From: Syntrophales bacterium
Lineage (GTDB): Bacteria; Desulfobacterota; Syntrophia; Syntrophales; UBA8958
Direction of reading: 5' to 3'
Length of the DNA: 64,000 nucleotides
Assembly: GCA_026417625.1 (NCBI GenBank)
Contig: JAOACW010000003.1
Location: 1-64,000 of the forward strand
Shown: piece after piece, positions 1 to 8,674 of the stretch
How positions within the stretch are numbered: the stretch's first letter is position 1
Layout of the letters: every line of letters begins with the position of its first letter
Notes under the pieces: generated by a model
Told to the model about the DNA's origin: nothing
The model's database searches: none
What the model saw: only the letters and a program-made list of their open reading frames with translations
Made by a program: the position numbers and the translations under genes

Positions 1-849
1 GATGAGTTGAGGGCTGATGTGGTAATGGCGTGTGATGGTGTTCTTTCAGTGATTGCGGAAAAGGCAGGTATCGGTAAAGAAGCGCATGTTAGGAGTTTTG
101 CTATTGGTGTTAAAGAGGTGATAAAACTCGATGAGGGAACCATAAATGAGCGTTTTAACCTCAAAGGTTTGGATGGTGCTGCCCATCTTTACATAGGAGA
201 CGTAACCCAAGGACGTTTTGGAGGGGGCTTTTTGTATACGAACAGGGATAGTCTCAGTTTGGGTATTGTTTTGGGTCTGGGTGTTGCTGAGGAAGATGTG
301 TTGGATTTTGATATCCCATCGCTATTGGAAGATTTTAAGTTGTCACCGGCAGTGGCGCCCTTAATTAAGGGTGGAACAACTGTGGAATATGCGGCCCACC
401 TGATCCCGGAAGGTGGCTTTTGGGGTCTGGGTAGATTGTTCGGTGATGGGATAATTGTGGCAGGGGACGCTGCTGGGTTCGCGCTTAATCTAGGGTTTAC
501 AGTGCGAGGCATGGAATTTGCGATGGCCTCCGGTTGCCTGGCGGCAAAAGCGTTCCTGGAGGCTAGGAAAAAGGGAAGGTTTGATGCGGATGCCCTTTCG
601 TGCTATAGGGAGTTACTCGAAAACTCGTTTATTATGAAAGATTTTAAAAGGTTCAGAAACAGTGCCAGAGTTGTTATGAACCCCCGATTTTTTACCTACT
701 ACCCTGAGAAACTCACTCAGATTGCAAGGGAAATGTATACAGTAAGTGAGACAGGGAATGTTAGACTTTTCGATCTTGTGAGGAAACATTTTACTTGGCG
801 GGATCTTTGGATGGTAGCGAGGGATGTTCGCGATTTTATGAAAATGTGA
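1..849 (+). CDS. fixC: FixC-like electron-transfer flavoprotein:quinone oxidoreductase (5' partial)
   Basis: Flavoprotein expected to take electrons from an FixAB-type electron-transfer flavoprotein and pass them, with FixX, to quinone or a low-potential acceptor at the membrane. The reading frame is open from base 1, so the N-terminal FAD dinucleotide fold lies outside the window; about 282 codons remain. Visible is the second FAD motif (GDGIIVAGDAAGF, ending near base 480) followed by a helix-rich C-terminus typical of the FixC/geranylgeranyl-reductase superfamily. There is no fused ferredoxin domain, which fits a separate fixX 12 bp downstream. The downstream acyl-CoA dehydrogenase and etfBA on the same strand support the FixC assignment over other FAD oxidoreductases. 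Confidence 0.88.
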   Translation, partial: DELRADVVMACDGVLSVIAEKAGIGKEAHVRSFAIGVKEVIKLDEGTINERFNLKGLDGAAHLYIGDVTQGRFGGGFLYTNRDSLSLGIVLGLGVAEEDVLDFDIPSLLEDFKLSPAVAPLIKGGTTVEYAAHLIPEGGFWGLGRLFGDGIIVAGDAAGFALNLGFTVRGMEFAMASGCLAAKAFLEARKKGRFDADALSCYRELLENSFIMKDFKRFRNSARVVMNPRFFTYYPEKLTQIAREMYTVSETGNVRLFDLVRKHFTWRDLWMVARDVRDFMKM

Positions 850-861
850 GGCAGTAAGTGG

Positions 862-1146
862 ATGGACGAGGGAATTTTGAAAGCAAAACTCGGTTTGAAT
901 GTTTTTAAGCTGGGTGGTGGTCCACCCCATATCAGTATTAGAAAAGGAATGGAAAAGACCCGCAGACTTCGTCATATGGTTTCCCTGTGTCCCGCAGGTC
1001 TTTATCGAGAACAACCTTCTGGAGAGGTTACCCTTCAGCTTGAAGGCTGTTTAGAATGCGGTACATGCCGTATTGTGTGTGGGAACTCGGTGCTTGAGTG
1101 GGATTATCCGGAAGGGGGTACTGGTGTGCAGTATCGTTTTGGATAA
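862..1146 (+). CDS. fixX: FixX-like ferredoxin subunit
   Basis: Small ferredoxin-like partner of FixC, 94 residues, as expected for the family. Cysteines form C63-x2-C66-x2-C69-x3-C73 (CLECGTCRIVC), a [4Fe-4S] pattern, preceded by the CPAG motif at C43 that is characteristic of FixX. It starts 12 bp after fixC and is followed after 43 bp by the acyl-CoA dehydrogenase. Role inferred from family: electron relay from the flavin of FixC. Confidence 0.88.
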   Translation: MDEGILKAKLGLNVFKLGGGPPHISIRKGMEKTRRLRHMVSLCPAGLYREQPSGEVTLQLEGCLECGTCRIVCGNSVLEWDYPEGGTGVQYRFG

Positions 1147-1189
1147 CAACCGTAAATCGCCATACAAATAGAAAAGGGAGGGTATAAAG

Positions 1190-2329
1190 ATGAACTTCAG
1201 GTTAACGGAAGAACAAGAGCTGATAAGAAAGAACATGAGGGAATTTTGTGAGAAGTATGTTGATCCAATTGCGGCAGAGATTGACGAGAACAGTCGTCAT
1301 CCAAAAGAGGTGTTTGATAAACTTGCTGAGGGTGGTTGGATGGGTATTCCTATACCAACGGAATACGGGGGGGGAGGATCGGATTATCTCACTCACATAA
1401 TAGCTGTAGAGGAACTTTCACGTTCCTGTGCGTCAACAGGGTTTACTCTCTCTATCCATGTCGGTATTGCGTGTATGCTCCTTTTACTTTTTGGCAATGA
1501 GGAACAGAAGAAGAAATATCTCGTTTCTATGGCGAAGGGGGAAAAGTTAGGAGCGTTTGTTCTTACGGAGCCGGGAGCGGGCACGGATGTTATGGCTGCC
1601 CAGTCGACGGCTGTAAAAGATGGTGACTTCTATGTCATCAATGGTAACAAGACTTTTACATCAAACGGTCCCATCGCCGATGTTTACTTCGTTTTTGCCT
1701 GGACAGACAAGAGTGCGGGACGGAAGGGAATGAGTGCTTTTATAGTTCCTCGGGGAACAGAGGGTATGACGGCGGGTAAGCATTTTGCGAAGATGGGTCT
1801 GCGATCCTCCCAGACCTCCGAGATGATATTCAAGGATTGCCGTGTGCCAAAAGAAAACCTCTTAGGGGTAGAAGGAAATGGCCTTGCAATGGCGATGACT
1901 GGATTTGATCACGGACGTGTGGGTATTGCAGCACAATGTGTGGGTATTCTTCAGGCAGCTCTGGATGAGTCCATACGATACTCAAAGGAGAGGGTGCAGT
2001 TTGGTCAACCTATTGCTCGTCATCAGGCTATATCCTGGATGATTGCGGATATGGCAACTGATCTCGCTGCAGCCAGAATGCTTACTTATCATGCCGCTTG
2101 GTTAAAGGATCAGAATCAGCCTTTCACGAAAGAGGCTTCGATGGCTAAGCTTTTCGCGTCTGAAGCAGCCATGCGCCACACTATCAAAGCAGTGCAGATC
2201 CAGGGTGGTTATGGCTACTGCAAAGGTGCTAAAGTGGAGAGACTGATGCGGGATGCGAAGGTGACAGAAATTTATGAAGGAACCTCCGAGGCCCAGAGAA
2301 TGGTGATTTCCGGTAATTTACTACGGTGA
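1190..2329 (+). CDS. Acyl-CoA dehydrogenase
   Basis: FAD-dependent alpha,beta-dehydrogenation of acyl-CoA, with electrons passed to an electron-transfer flavoprotein. At 379 residues it has the normal length of short/medium-chain enzymes. The substrate-binding segment LTEPGAGTD near residue 130 and the C-terminal IYEGTSEAQR are present; E363 of YEGT is at the position of the catalytic base of butyryl-type enzymes. A strong ribosome site (GGGAGGG, 1176-1182) precedes the ATG. Its place inside the fixCX-etfBA operon says the ETF encoded next door is its partner. Chain-length specificity cannot be read from the sequence; short-chain acyl-CoA is a guess. Confidence 0.93.
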   Translation: MNFRLTEEQELIRKNMREFCEKYVDPIAAEIDENSRHPKEVFDKLAEGGWMGIPIPTEYGGGGSDYLTHIIAVEELSRSCASTGFTLSIHVGIACMLLLLFGNEEQKKKYLVSMAKGEKLGAFVLTEPGAGTDVMAAQSTAVKDGDFYVINGNKTFTSNGPIADVYFVFAWTDKSAGRKGMSAFIVPRGTEGMTAGKHFAKMGLRSSQTSEMIFKDCRVPKENLLGVEGNGLAMAMTGFDHGRVGIAAQCVGILQAALDESIRYSKERVQFGQPIARHQAISWMIADMATDLAAARMLTYHAAWLKDQNQPFTKEASMAKLFASEAAMRHTIKAVQIQGGYGYCKGAKVERLMRDAKVTEIYEGTSEAQRMVISGNLLR

Positions 2330-2345
2330 GTGGAAGAGATTCGAT

Positions 2346-3110
2346 ATGCTTAACATAATAGTTTGTTTCAAATGGGTTGTTGATGAGTTGTACATCAGGA
2401 GAACGGCCCGAGGTGAATTAGATTTTTCTAACGTTGATTACAAGATAAGTGATTACGATCGTAATGCTATAGAGGAAGCCGTTCGGCTAAGGGATGTTCA
2501 TGGTGGTAGGATTCTGGGTGTGACTGTGGCTTCCACCGACATAGGAAAAGGGGTAAAGGATGCGTTATCTAGGGGTTTAGATGAGGTTTTTGTAGTGGTG
2601 GACGAACGCCTGACCGGTATCGATCCCCACGTTACTGCTTCCATTATAGCGCGTGTGATAAATTCTCGAATGAGTCCTTTCGATTTGATCCTGTGCGGGG
2701 AAGGGTCGAGTGATGTGTATGCACAACAAGTGGGTCCAAGAGTGGCAGAACTCTTGAACATCCCTTGTGCAACTTCTGTGTCTTCACTCAAATTCTATGA
2801 TGGTAAAATCTATGTGGATGTGCGGACTGAAGAAGGTTTGGAGGAATGGGAAGTCGAGTGCCCAAGTTTGGTCACAGTTTTGCCCGAGATTAACACACCG
2901 CGCATACCCGGAGTCAAAGATACTCTTTTAGCTTCAAAAAAGCCTTTTGTGAGGTTGAGTTTGGATGATCTTAACCTGCAAGAAGAAGCACCTTTGAGGA
3001 CGCTGCATATGGTGGGCGCACCAATTGAGCGCGTTTGTGAGAAATTTGGCACAAAAGATGAAGATATCAATCGATTTATCGATGCTTTGAAACGAAAGGG
3101 TGTTTTATGA
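2346..3110 (+). CDS. fixA: Electron transfer flavoprotein beta subunit (FixA-type)
   Basis: Beta subunit of a heterodimeric ETF, 254 residues, matching EtfB/FixA length. It begins MLNIIVCFKWVVDE, the usual EtfB N-terminus, and carries the conserved CGEGSSD and ATSVSSL segments of the nucleotide-binding fold. It starts 16 bp after the acyl-CoA dehydrogenase stop and is followed after 24 bp by the alpha subunit. Together with FixB it should carry electrons from the dehydrogenase to FixCX. Whether this ETF bifurcates electrons, as in FixABCX complexes, cannot be settled by eye. Confidence 0.92.
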   Translation: MLNIIVCFKWVVDELYIRRTARGELDFSNVDYKISDYDRNAIEEAVRLRDVHGGRILGVTVASTDIGKGVKDALSRGLDEVFVVVDERLTGIDPHVTASIIARVINSRMSPFDLILCGEGSSDVYAQQVGPRVAELLNIPCATSVSSLKFYDGKIYVDVRTEEGLEEWEVECPSLVTVLPEINTPRIPGVKDTLLASKKPFVRLSLDDLNLQEEAPLRTLHMVGAPIERVCEKFGTKDEDINRFIDALKRKGVL

Positions 3111-3134
3111 CCACGGATTTTCAATGGTGATTAT

Positions 3135-4082
3135 ATGGCTGGGGTTTGGATTTTTTCGGAAGACAGACGTTTGGTTTTGGAGATGCTTCACATTGGCCGT
3201 AGGCTTAATGATGCCTTTGGGTCAGCAATTACCGTTTTTACTCCGGCTTCTCGTGAGGAGACACAGGTTTTCTTTGAATATGGTGCCCATGAGGTGGTTA
3301 TTCTTCCCCCTCTACCTGAGAAACGGACCATCAGAGACTATGCAGTATCTCTAGCTGATGAGGCTGAAAGATGTAGTCCTAACGTTTTTCTCTTCGGTTC
3401 TACGTACATAGGGAGAGAAATGGCGGCCCGGGTTGCGGCAAGATTGAAAGCTGGGCTCTGTAGTAACTGCATTCATGTAGAATGTAATCGGGAGTCAGGA
3501 ACGATCATTATGGAACGTTATCTTTACGGTGGTATGGCTATACAGAGGCTCGTCTGGGATCGGGTTCCGATAATGGCCACTGTTCCGCCCCGTGTTTTCC
3601 CTTCTGCCACACCTTTGGAAGCGGGCGAGGGTACAGTTAGAGAGTTGTTACCTCCACCTGCTTCTTCAGTTAAGGTGTTGACGAGAAAAATAAAACCAAA
3701 GGAAACACGAGATATTACGGGGGCGAAGGTCATAGTCGCAGCCGGGAGGGGTGTAGAGAAAAAAGAAGATCTTGATCTTGTGCAAAAACTTGCGGATTCT
3801 TTGGGTGGTGAATTGGCCTGCACTCGCCCCCTTGCAGAGGAGTTAAACTGGTTACCTGCGGAACTCTGTATCGGTCTTTCGGGTGTTACGGTAAAACCAG
3901 AATTGTACGTTGGTGTAGGTGTTTCAGGTCAGGTACAGCATATGACAGGTGTTAGAAATGCGAAAGTAATTTGTGCAATAAACAAAGACCAAAATGCCCC
4001 GATTTTCACGCAGGCTGATTTGGGGATAGTTGGTGACTTATACGACGTTTTACCCAAACTGATCGAAGCGTTGAGGAAGTGA
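3135..4082 (+). CDS. fixB: Electron transfer flavoprotein alpha subunit (FixB-type)
   Basis: Alpha subunit of the ETF, 315 residues. The C-terminal FAD domain shows the hallmark GVSGQVQHMTGVRNAKV near residue 262, followed by INKDQNAPIF and the terminal DLYDVLPKL. The N-terminal domain is diverged but in frame with EtfA proteins. It is the last gene of the + strand run and ends 26 bp before the convergent D,D-carboxypeptidase gene. Confidence 0.92.
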   Translation: MAGVWIFSEDRRLVLEMLHIGRRLNDAFGSAITVFTPASREETQVFFEYGAHEVVILPPLPEKRTIRDYAVSLADEAERCSPNVFLFGSTYIGREMAARVAARLKAGLCSNCIHVECNRESGTIIMERYLYGGMAIQRLVWDRVPIMATVPPRVFPSATPLEAGEGTVRELLPPPASSVKVLTRKIKPKETRDITGAKVIVAAGRGVEKKEDLDLVQKLADSLGGELACTRPLAEELNWLPAELCIGLSGVTVKPELYVGVGVSGQVQHMTGVRNAKVICAINKDQNAPIFTQADLGIVGDLYDVLPKLIEALRK

Positions 4083-4098
4083 GTAGGTGTATGGGAGT

Positions 4099-4117
4099 GG
4101 GGCTGACATCACGCCCC
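4099..4117. terminator. Possible bidirectional hairpin between fixB and dac
   Basis: GGGGC (4099-4103) can pair with GCCCC (4113-4117) around a 9-base loop, overlapping the stop codon of the convergent carboxypeptidase gene. There is only a very short T stretch after it on the + strand, so it is a weak candidate terminator. Confidence 0.3.
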
Positions 4118-4981
4118 CTTGCCATTCATTCTCAGGAATCCTAAGTCAAGAAGGCGTGTTGTTTCTTTCACTCTTACCCATGGGTCAGATGCACCCATCA
4201 CAACTGCGATTATTCTTACATTGCCTCTTTTTGCAGTGGCGGATATGTTGTAACCTGCTTTGGCTACGTAACCAGTTTTTATTCCATCCGCACCCGGATA
4301 GGTACCGAGAAGGCGGTTTCGGTTCCTTAGCCTTACTCCTGCGTATGTGAAGTACTTAATGGAGTGGATGTGGAGGGAGTTGGGAAACCTCTTCAGATAA
4401 GCCCGCGAAAGTATCAATAGATCTTTGGCAGTTGTCACTTGGCCTTTTGCTGGAAGTCCATTTGAGTTTCTGAAACAGGTGTTGAGCATACCTAATTGTT
4501 TTGCTTTTTCATTCATGAGAGATACGAAATTTTCCACACTTCCGGATAAGTGTTCGGCTATCGCAGTAGCTCCATCGTTGGCAGAGGCAATGGCAATACC
4601 TTTGATGAGGTCATTTATCGTAACCAGATCATGGGCCCTTAGATTCATTCTTGTGCCTTTTGTATTTGCAGCTCTTTGACTGACATGCACGAGGTCGGAA
4701 CCTTTGATTTTCCCGGATTCGAGGCTTTCGAATACTAAGTACAAAGTCATGATTTTCGTCAAAGATGCTGGGGGAATGGGTTTATCTGGGTTTTTTGAGT
4801 AAAGGATCGTCCCTGTTTCCATATCGGCAACAATAGCTGATTTAATGGAGGGTGAAGAGTGGGTTTTCGCTTTGTGGTGTTTTGTACATTTTTCTCTGCG
4901 TATTTCCCGTTTCCCCCAAGCATCTGGGACGCCAGAGGTTATCAGTAGAGTAATAACCAGATAGAATGCCCACCGTTTCAT
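4109..4981 (-). CDS. D-alanyl-D-alanine carboxypeptidase (DacF/PBP5 family)
   Basis: Serine-type D,D-carboxypeptidase that trims the terminal D-alanine of peptidoglycan stem peptides in the periplasm. The 290-residue protein has an N-terminal signal-like hydrophobic stretch (residues 3-16) and the three penicillin-binding motifs: S73-L-T-K76, S133-A-N135 and K235-T-G237. It lacks the C-terminal PBP5 beta-domain and membrane-anchoring helix found in 390-residue homologues, so it is probably free in the periplasm or tethered by an uncut signal. It starts 3 bp after the carbonic anhydrase stop and is the last gene of the long minus-strand run. Confidence 0.92.
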   Translation of the reverse strand: MKRWAFYLVITLLITSGVPDAWGKREIRREKCTKHHKAKTHSSPSIKSAIVADMETGTILYSKNPDKPIPPASLTKIMTLYLVFESLESGKIKGSDLVHVSQRAANTKGTRMNLRAHDLVTINDLIKGIAIASANDGATAIAEHLSGSVENFVSLMNEKAKQLGMLNTCFRNSNGLPAKGQVTTAKDLLILSRAYLKRFPNSLHIHSIKYFTYAGVRLRNRNRLLGTYPGADGIKTGYVAKAGYNISATAKRGNVRIIAVVMGASDPWVRVKETTRLLDLGFLRMNGKGA

Positions 4982-4984
4982 TGG

Positions 4985-5605
4985 TTATTTGTTGCTTTCC
5001 TGTTCGCTGTATCCTTTTGCGAAGGCAGTGTTTACGTGCACTACTCCTTTGTTAAGATTTAAGAATGGGTAATCTTCGGTGATGATGGGAAGGGAGTCAG
5101 CCTGATTCTGCGTTGTAACTGTACTTCCTGCAGGAACATATCTGTTGTCACTTATGCGAACGCCGATTATGGTACTTCCCGGTTCAAGAACACAGTTTTT
5201 CCCCACGAAGGATCGGAAAACAAGAACCTTCATACCCACGAAAGTGTCATCCAGAACGACGGCTGGACCGTGAATTTGGCATTGATGGGCTAGAGATACC
5301 CGATTGCCTATAAACACCGCATATTTTTTTCCTTCTATTTCGTATAGATTTTTCTCAACAGGTTTACCATCAGTCTCCGTTTCTAAAGCATGAATCACCA
5401 CGCCATCCTGCACGTTGGAATTGTCTCCAATGTAGATGGGTTGTCCTTCGTCCCCTCTTATGGATGCAAAAGGTGCCACAAATACATGTTTACCGATTAA
5501 TACGTTTCCTATAACAGCGGATAAAGGATGGATAAATGCTGATGGATCTACGGAAGGAGTGGAGATTTTTGAGCTGAAATCCGTTAATACGTTTTTCCCA
5601 ATCAT
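4985..5605 (-). CDS. Cam-type gamma-carbonic anhydrase
   Basis: Left-handed beta-helix (hexapeptide repeat) enzyme likely to interconvert CO2 and bicarbonate. The three metal ligands are visible as H72, H107 and H112, with nearly the same spacing as in archaeal Cam. The segment after the first ligand, HALETETDGKPVE, contains the acidic loop that carries the proton-shuttle glutamate in Cam and that most gamma-class homologues lack. There is no signal peptide, so it is likely cytoplasmic. It overlaps the coaE stop by 4 bp (ATGA) and is co-transcribed with CoA and biotin genes, which would fit bicarbonate supply to biotin-dependent carboxylases (inference). Confidence 0.87.
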   Translation of the reverse strand: MIGKNVLTDFSSKISTPSVDPSAFIHPLSAVIGNVLIGKHVFVAPFASIRGDEGQPIYIGDNSNVQDGVVIHALETETDGKPVEKNLYEIEGKKYAVFIGNRVSLAHQCQIHGPAVVLDDTFVGMKVLVFRSFVGKNCVLEPGSTIIGVRISDNRYVPAGSTVTTQNQADSLPIITEDYPFLNLNKGVVHVNTAFAKGYSEQESNK

Positions 5606-6270
5606 CTACTATACCTCCTTGTTGTTATGATATTTTTAGGGACCGGATTTTTTCCATGTCTTTTCTTTTCTTCTAACGCGAGGAGATGTTGCCAAACCGT
5701 ATTTACTGTTTCCTTTGTTTCTTCAATGGATCCGTTGTTGTCAATCACAATGTCTGCTCGTTTAATTTTTTCGTAAATGGGTAACTGGGAGTTCAGACGT
5801 GCTCTGGCCTGTTCTAATGTGTATCCATTGCGTGACATCAGTCGTCTGATCTGTTCTTCGGGCGAGGCGTAGACAACGATCACAACGTCAAAATAACTTT
5901 GCATGTTTATCTCGAAAAGAAGAGGGACGTTGGAGATCACAATTGCGGTGGGGTGTTCCACCTGAATTGCTTTAAGCCGTTTTTCCCATATATTGATAAC
6001 CGCAGGATGAACGATGGTGTTCAACAGTTTAAGTTTATCCCAATCTCCAAAAACGATCTCCCCCAATTTTCCCCTGTTGATGGATTTATCTTCTCGCAGT
6101 ATTTCTGTCCCGAAATTGTTAACTATGGTGTACCACACTTCACTGTATGGTTCGGCTACTTCATGTGCTATTCTATCGAAATCGAGGTGAAAAGCTCCTT
6201 TTTGGACAAACATATCGGCTACTGCGGATTTCCCAGAGGCGATTCCTCCCGTAAGACCCACGTTAAGCAC
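5602..6270 (-). CDS. coaE: Dephospho-CoA kinase
   Basis: Last step of coenzyme A synthesis: phosphorylates the 3'-hydroxyl of dephospho-CoA with ATP. The P-loop GGIASGKS lies at residues 8-15, followed by the family segments FHLDFDRIAHE and VPLLFE. Length 222 residues against the usual 200-210; the tail is rich in basic residues. It sits 6 bp after coaX, so two steps of CoA synthesis are adjacent, and it overlaps the carbonic anhydrase start by 4 bp. Confidence 0.94.
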   Translation of the reverse strand: MLNVGLTGGIASGKSAVADMFVQKGAFHLDFDRIAHEVAEPYSEVWYTIVNNFGTEILREDKSINRGKLGEIVFGDWDKLKLLNTIVHPAVINIWEKRLKAIQVEHPTAIVISNVPLLFEINMQSYFDVVIVVYASPEEQIRRLMSRNGYTLEQARARLNSQLPIYEKIKRADIVIDNNGSIEETKETVNTVWQHLLALEEKKRHGKNPVPKNIITTRRYSR

Positions 6271-6276
6271 TTTGAT

Positions 6277-7044
6277 TCACCTGTTCCGCTGGTAGATTAT
6301 TTTCAGGCCTTCAAGTGTAAGCAGATCATCCACGACCTCTATGGTTTTTGTCTCAGGGGCAATGATTCTTGCCAGTCCGCCTGTGGCGATTACTTTAGGA
6401 TTTCCTTTTGATTCGCTACGCATACGTTCTACTATCCCGTCCACCAGACCAGCATATCCGTACATGATGCCCGCCTGCATGCTGGTCACTGTGTCTTTGG
6501 CGATTACCGTTTTTGGTGTGCACAGTTCCACCCTGGGAAGTTTTGCAGCTTTTTGAAAAAGGGCTTCGCAGGAAATCATTATTCCCGGTGCTATACATCC
6601 ACCCATGTACTCTCCCTTTGGTGAGATGTAGTCAAAAGTGGTTGCTGTGCCGAAATCCACTATAATGAGTTCTTGGCGGTATTTTTCATATGCGGCTACA
6701 GCATTGACGATACGGTCAGCACCCACTTCTTTGGGGTTATCGTAATATATAGGCATTCCTGTCTTTATCCCAGGTCCTACAATGAGTGGCTTCAGGTTAA
6801 AGTACTTCTCACACATGGGGATCAGTATGTTTAGCATTGGTGGGACAACACAAGAGATGACGATCGCAGAAACTTTACGGGAGGTGCTTATACGGCTTGA
6901 TTTGTACAGATTGTATATCAGCATGCCGTATTCGTCTACTGTATGATCCGTTACCGTTCGTATACGCCAGTCATGTATAAGAATATCACCGTCAAAAAGC
7001 CCGAGAACTGTATTTGTATTTCCTACGTCAACGACGAGAAGCAT
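6277..7044 (-). CDS. coaX: Type III pantothenate kinase
   Basis: First committed step of CoA synthesis, phosphorylating pantothenate; the CoaX type is insensitive to CoA feedback and needs a monovalent cation. The ASKHA phosphate motif [12 protein letters not shown] is at the N-terminus, and DFGTATTFD and the GGLA segment follow. I place the start at the ATG at 7044: GGAGGT lies just upstream, whereas a longer reading from 7056 would put that Shine-Dalgarno inside the gene. The protein is then 255 residues, normal for CoaX. It lies between birA and coaE in the same operon. Confidence 0.93.
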   Translation of the reverse strand: MLLVVDVGNTNTVLGLFDGDILIHDWRIRTVTDHTVDEYGMLIYNLYKSSRISTSRKVSAIVISCVVPPMLNILIPMCEKYFNLKPLIVGPGIKTGMPIYYDNPKEVGADRIVNAVAAYEKYRQELIIVDFGTATTFDYISPKGEYMGGCIAPGIMISCEALFQKAAKLPRVELCTPKTVIAKDTVTSMQAGIMYGYAGLVDGIVERMRSESKGNPKVIATGGLARIIAPETKTIEVVDDLLTLEGLKIIYQRNR

Positions 7045-7058
7045 CATTACCTCCATCT

Positions 7059-7835
7059 TTATTCAAAGAAAATATCGCCTGATGTTATTTTATGGACTTT
7101 GCCTGTATCATCCTGAATCATAAGACAACCTTCGTTATCTATTCCCAGAATGTTCCCGCTTAGTGTTTCTTGTCCGTAAGTTGCCCGGATTCTTCCACTT
7201 CTTTTTGCATATTTTTCCCATTGTTCCTTTATGCATCCGAAACCTTGAAGGATGAAAACTTTATACCACTTTCCCAAGCCGTTGGCGAGTCCTTCTGTGA
7301 GCTTTAACAGGTCAATCACTTGTCCAGTTTCTATAATCAGAGATGTAGCTTTAGATTTAAGCTCTTCCGGCATATCTGCATAAACCATGTTTACGTTGAT
7401 ACCTATACCGATTATCACAAATTCCACTTTCGAGGCAGTAGTTTTACCTTCTGTGAGAATTCCACATATTTTTTTCCCCTTCACAATTATATCGTTGGGC
7501 CATTTTATTTCTGCTGCACAAAATGAAGATAGGAGTTCGGCGACAGCTACCCCTGCCACAAGTGTGAGTAGCGGGGCGTCTTTCGGTGGCATGTCCGGCC
7601 GTAGGAGGAACGATCCGTAAAAGTTACCCTTGGGGGGAGATTGCCAGGAATGACTAACTCTCCCTCTACCTTTTGTTTGCTCCTCAGCGATGACTACTGT
7701 TCCTTCGGGAGCTCCTTCTAGAGCGAGACGGTAGGCCTCAAGATTTGTGGAGTCTATGCTTTTGTAGAAGTGAACGTATGGAAAAGGGGTTGCCCTGAGA
7801 ACTTTAGTAAGGTTTGGTCCGTCGAATGGTCTCAC
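7059..7835 (-). CDS. birA: Biotin--[acetyl-CoA-carboxylase] ligase, without DNA-binding domain
   Basis: Activates biotin with ATP and attaches it to the lysine of biotin carboxyl carrier domains. The catalytic loop [12 protein letters not shown] (near residue 56), the KWPNDI motif and the small C-terminal SH3-like domain are visible. The 258-residue protein starts directly at the ligase domain and lacks the winged-helix repressor domain of E. coli BirA, so it should not regulate biotin genes. It overlaps the nadC stop by 4 bp. The substrate is likely the biotin carrier of a carboxylase or decarboxylase, of which a carboxyltransferase gene occurs at 28471. Confidence 0.93.
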   Translation of the reverse strand: MRPFDGPNLTKVLRATPFPYVHFYKSIDSTNLEAYRLALEGAPEGTVVIAEEQTKGRGRVSHSWQSPPKGNFYGSFLLRPDMPPKDAPLLTLVAGVAVAELLSSFCAAEIKWPNDIIVKGKKICGILTEGKTTASKVEFVIIGIGINVNMVYADMPEELKSKATSLIIETGQVIDLLKLTEGLANGLGKWYKVFILQGFGCIKEQWEKYAKRSGRIRATYGQETLSGNILGIDNEGCLMIQDDTGKVHKITSGDIFFE

Positions 7836-8674
7836 GGTACAATTTTTAGCGATATATCAGCAGCTTTCACGGAGTGTGTCAGAGCACCCACAGATATAAA
7901 ATCCACACCAGTCATGGCAATATCCCTTACATTTTCAAGAGAAACATTACCAGAGGCCTCCAGTAGCACTCTACCTCTAGTAATCCGCACTGCTTCTCTC
8001 ATTTCTGGAACGGTCATGTTGTCCAACATTACGATATCTGCTCCGGCTTCAATGGCTTCCACCAGTTCCTCCGTATTCTTAACTTCCACTTCTATCTTAA
8101 TATCTGAGTGTACAGCCGCTCTTGTTCTTTTGATCGCTTCACTGATACCACCGGCCGCGGTGATGTGGTTGTCCTTTATCAGAACACCGTCGTAAAGCGC
8201 AAACCGATGGTTCATTCCACCACCACAACGGACTGCGTATTTGTCCAGGATTCGTAACCCCGGATTTGTCTTCCTTGTATCGAGTATTTTCGCATTTGTT
8301 CCTACAACTGCCAGGCAAAACTGCCTTGTAAGGGTAGCAATGCCCGACATCCTTTGTAGGAAATTTAGGGCTGTGCGCTCTGCCGTTAAGATGGACGCTA
8401 ATTTTCCTTCCACGTATGCAAGTACGGTATCTGAAAAGACTTCCTGACCGTCCTCAACTTCGGTTTTTACCGTGAGAGTATTGTCCATTGTAAGAAATAC
8501 TTCACGGAATATGTGAATTCCTGAAACTACGAGGTTTTTTTTTGCGATGGCTTTTGCTCTTCCCTTTTCTCTGCCAGTGAGGATAGACTTCGTGGTTATA
8601 TCACCACTTCCTATATCCTCCTCGAGAGCTTTTTCGATAAGTGGGCGAACGGAATTTATGTCAAAATTAACCAT
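7832..8674 (-). CDS. nadC: Nicotinate-nucleotide pyrophosphorylase (quinolinate phosphoribosyltransferase)
   Basis: Converts quinolinate and PRPP to nicotinate mononucleotide, CO2 and pyrophosphate in de novo NAD synthesis. At 280 residues it has normal length. Conserved segments are EDIGSGDIT at the N-terminus, ERTALNFLQRMSGIAT in the middle, DTRKTNPGLR, and the C-terminal barrel with SVGALTHS. It overlaps the 3' end of valS by 8 bp and birA by 4 bp. No nadA or nadB is visible in this window. Confidence 0.94.
   Translation of the reverse strand: MVNFDINSVRPLIEKALEEDIGSGDITTKSILTGREKGRAKAIAKKNLVVSGIHIFREVFLTMDNTLTVKTEVEDGQEVFSDTVLAYVEGKLASILTAERTALNFLQRMSGIATLTRQFCLAVVGTNAKILDTRKTNPGLRILDKYAVRCGGGMNHRFALYDGVLIKDNHITAAGGISEAIKRTRAAVHSDIKIEVEVKNTEELVEAIEAGADIVMLDNMTVPEMREAVRITRGRVLLEASGNVSLENVRDIAMTGVDFISVGALTHSVKAADISLKIVP

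Noticed and set aside
3100-3354. 84-codon open frame at the start of fixB
   Set aside because: Same strand but another frame of fixB; hydrophobic translation without homology, and the true fixB frame is intact.
5899-6411. 170-codon open frame on the + strand
   Set aside because: Antisense to coaE and coaX, both clearly conserved.
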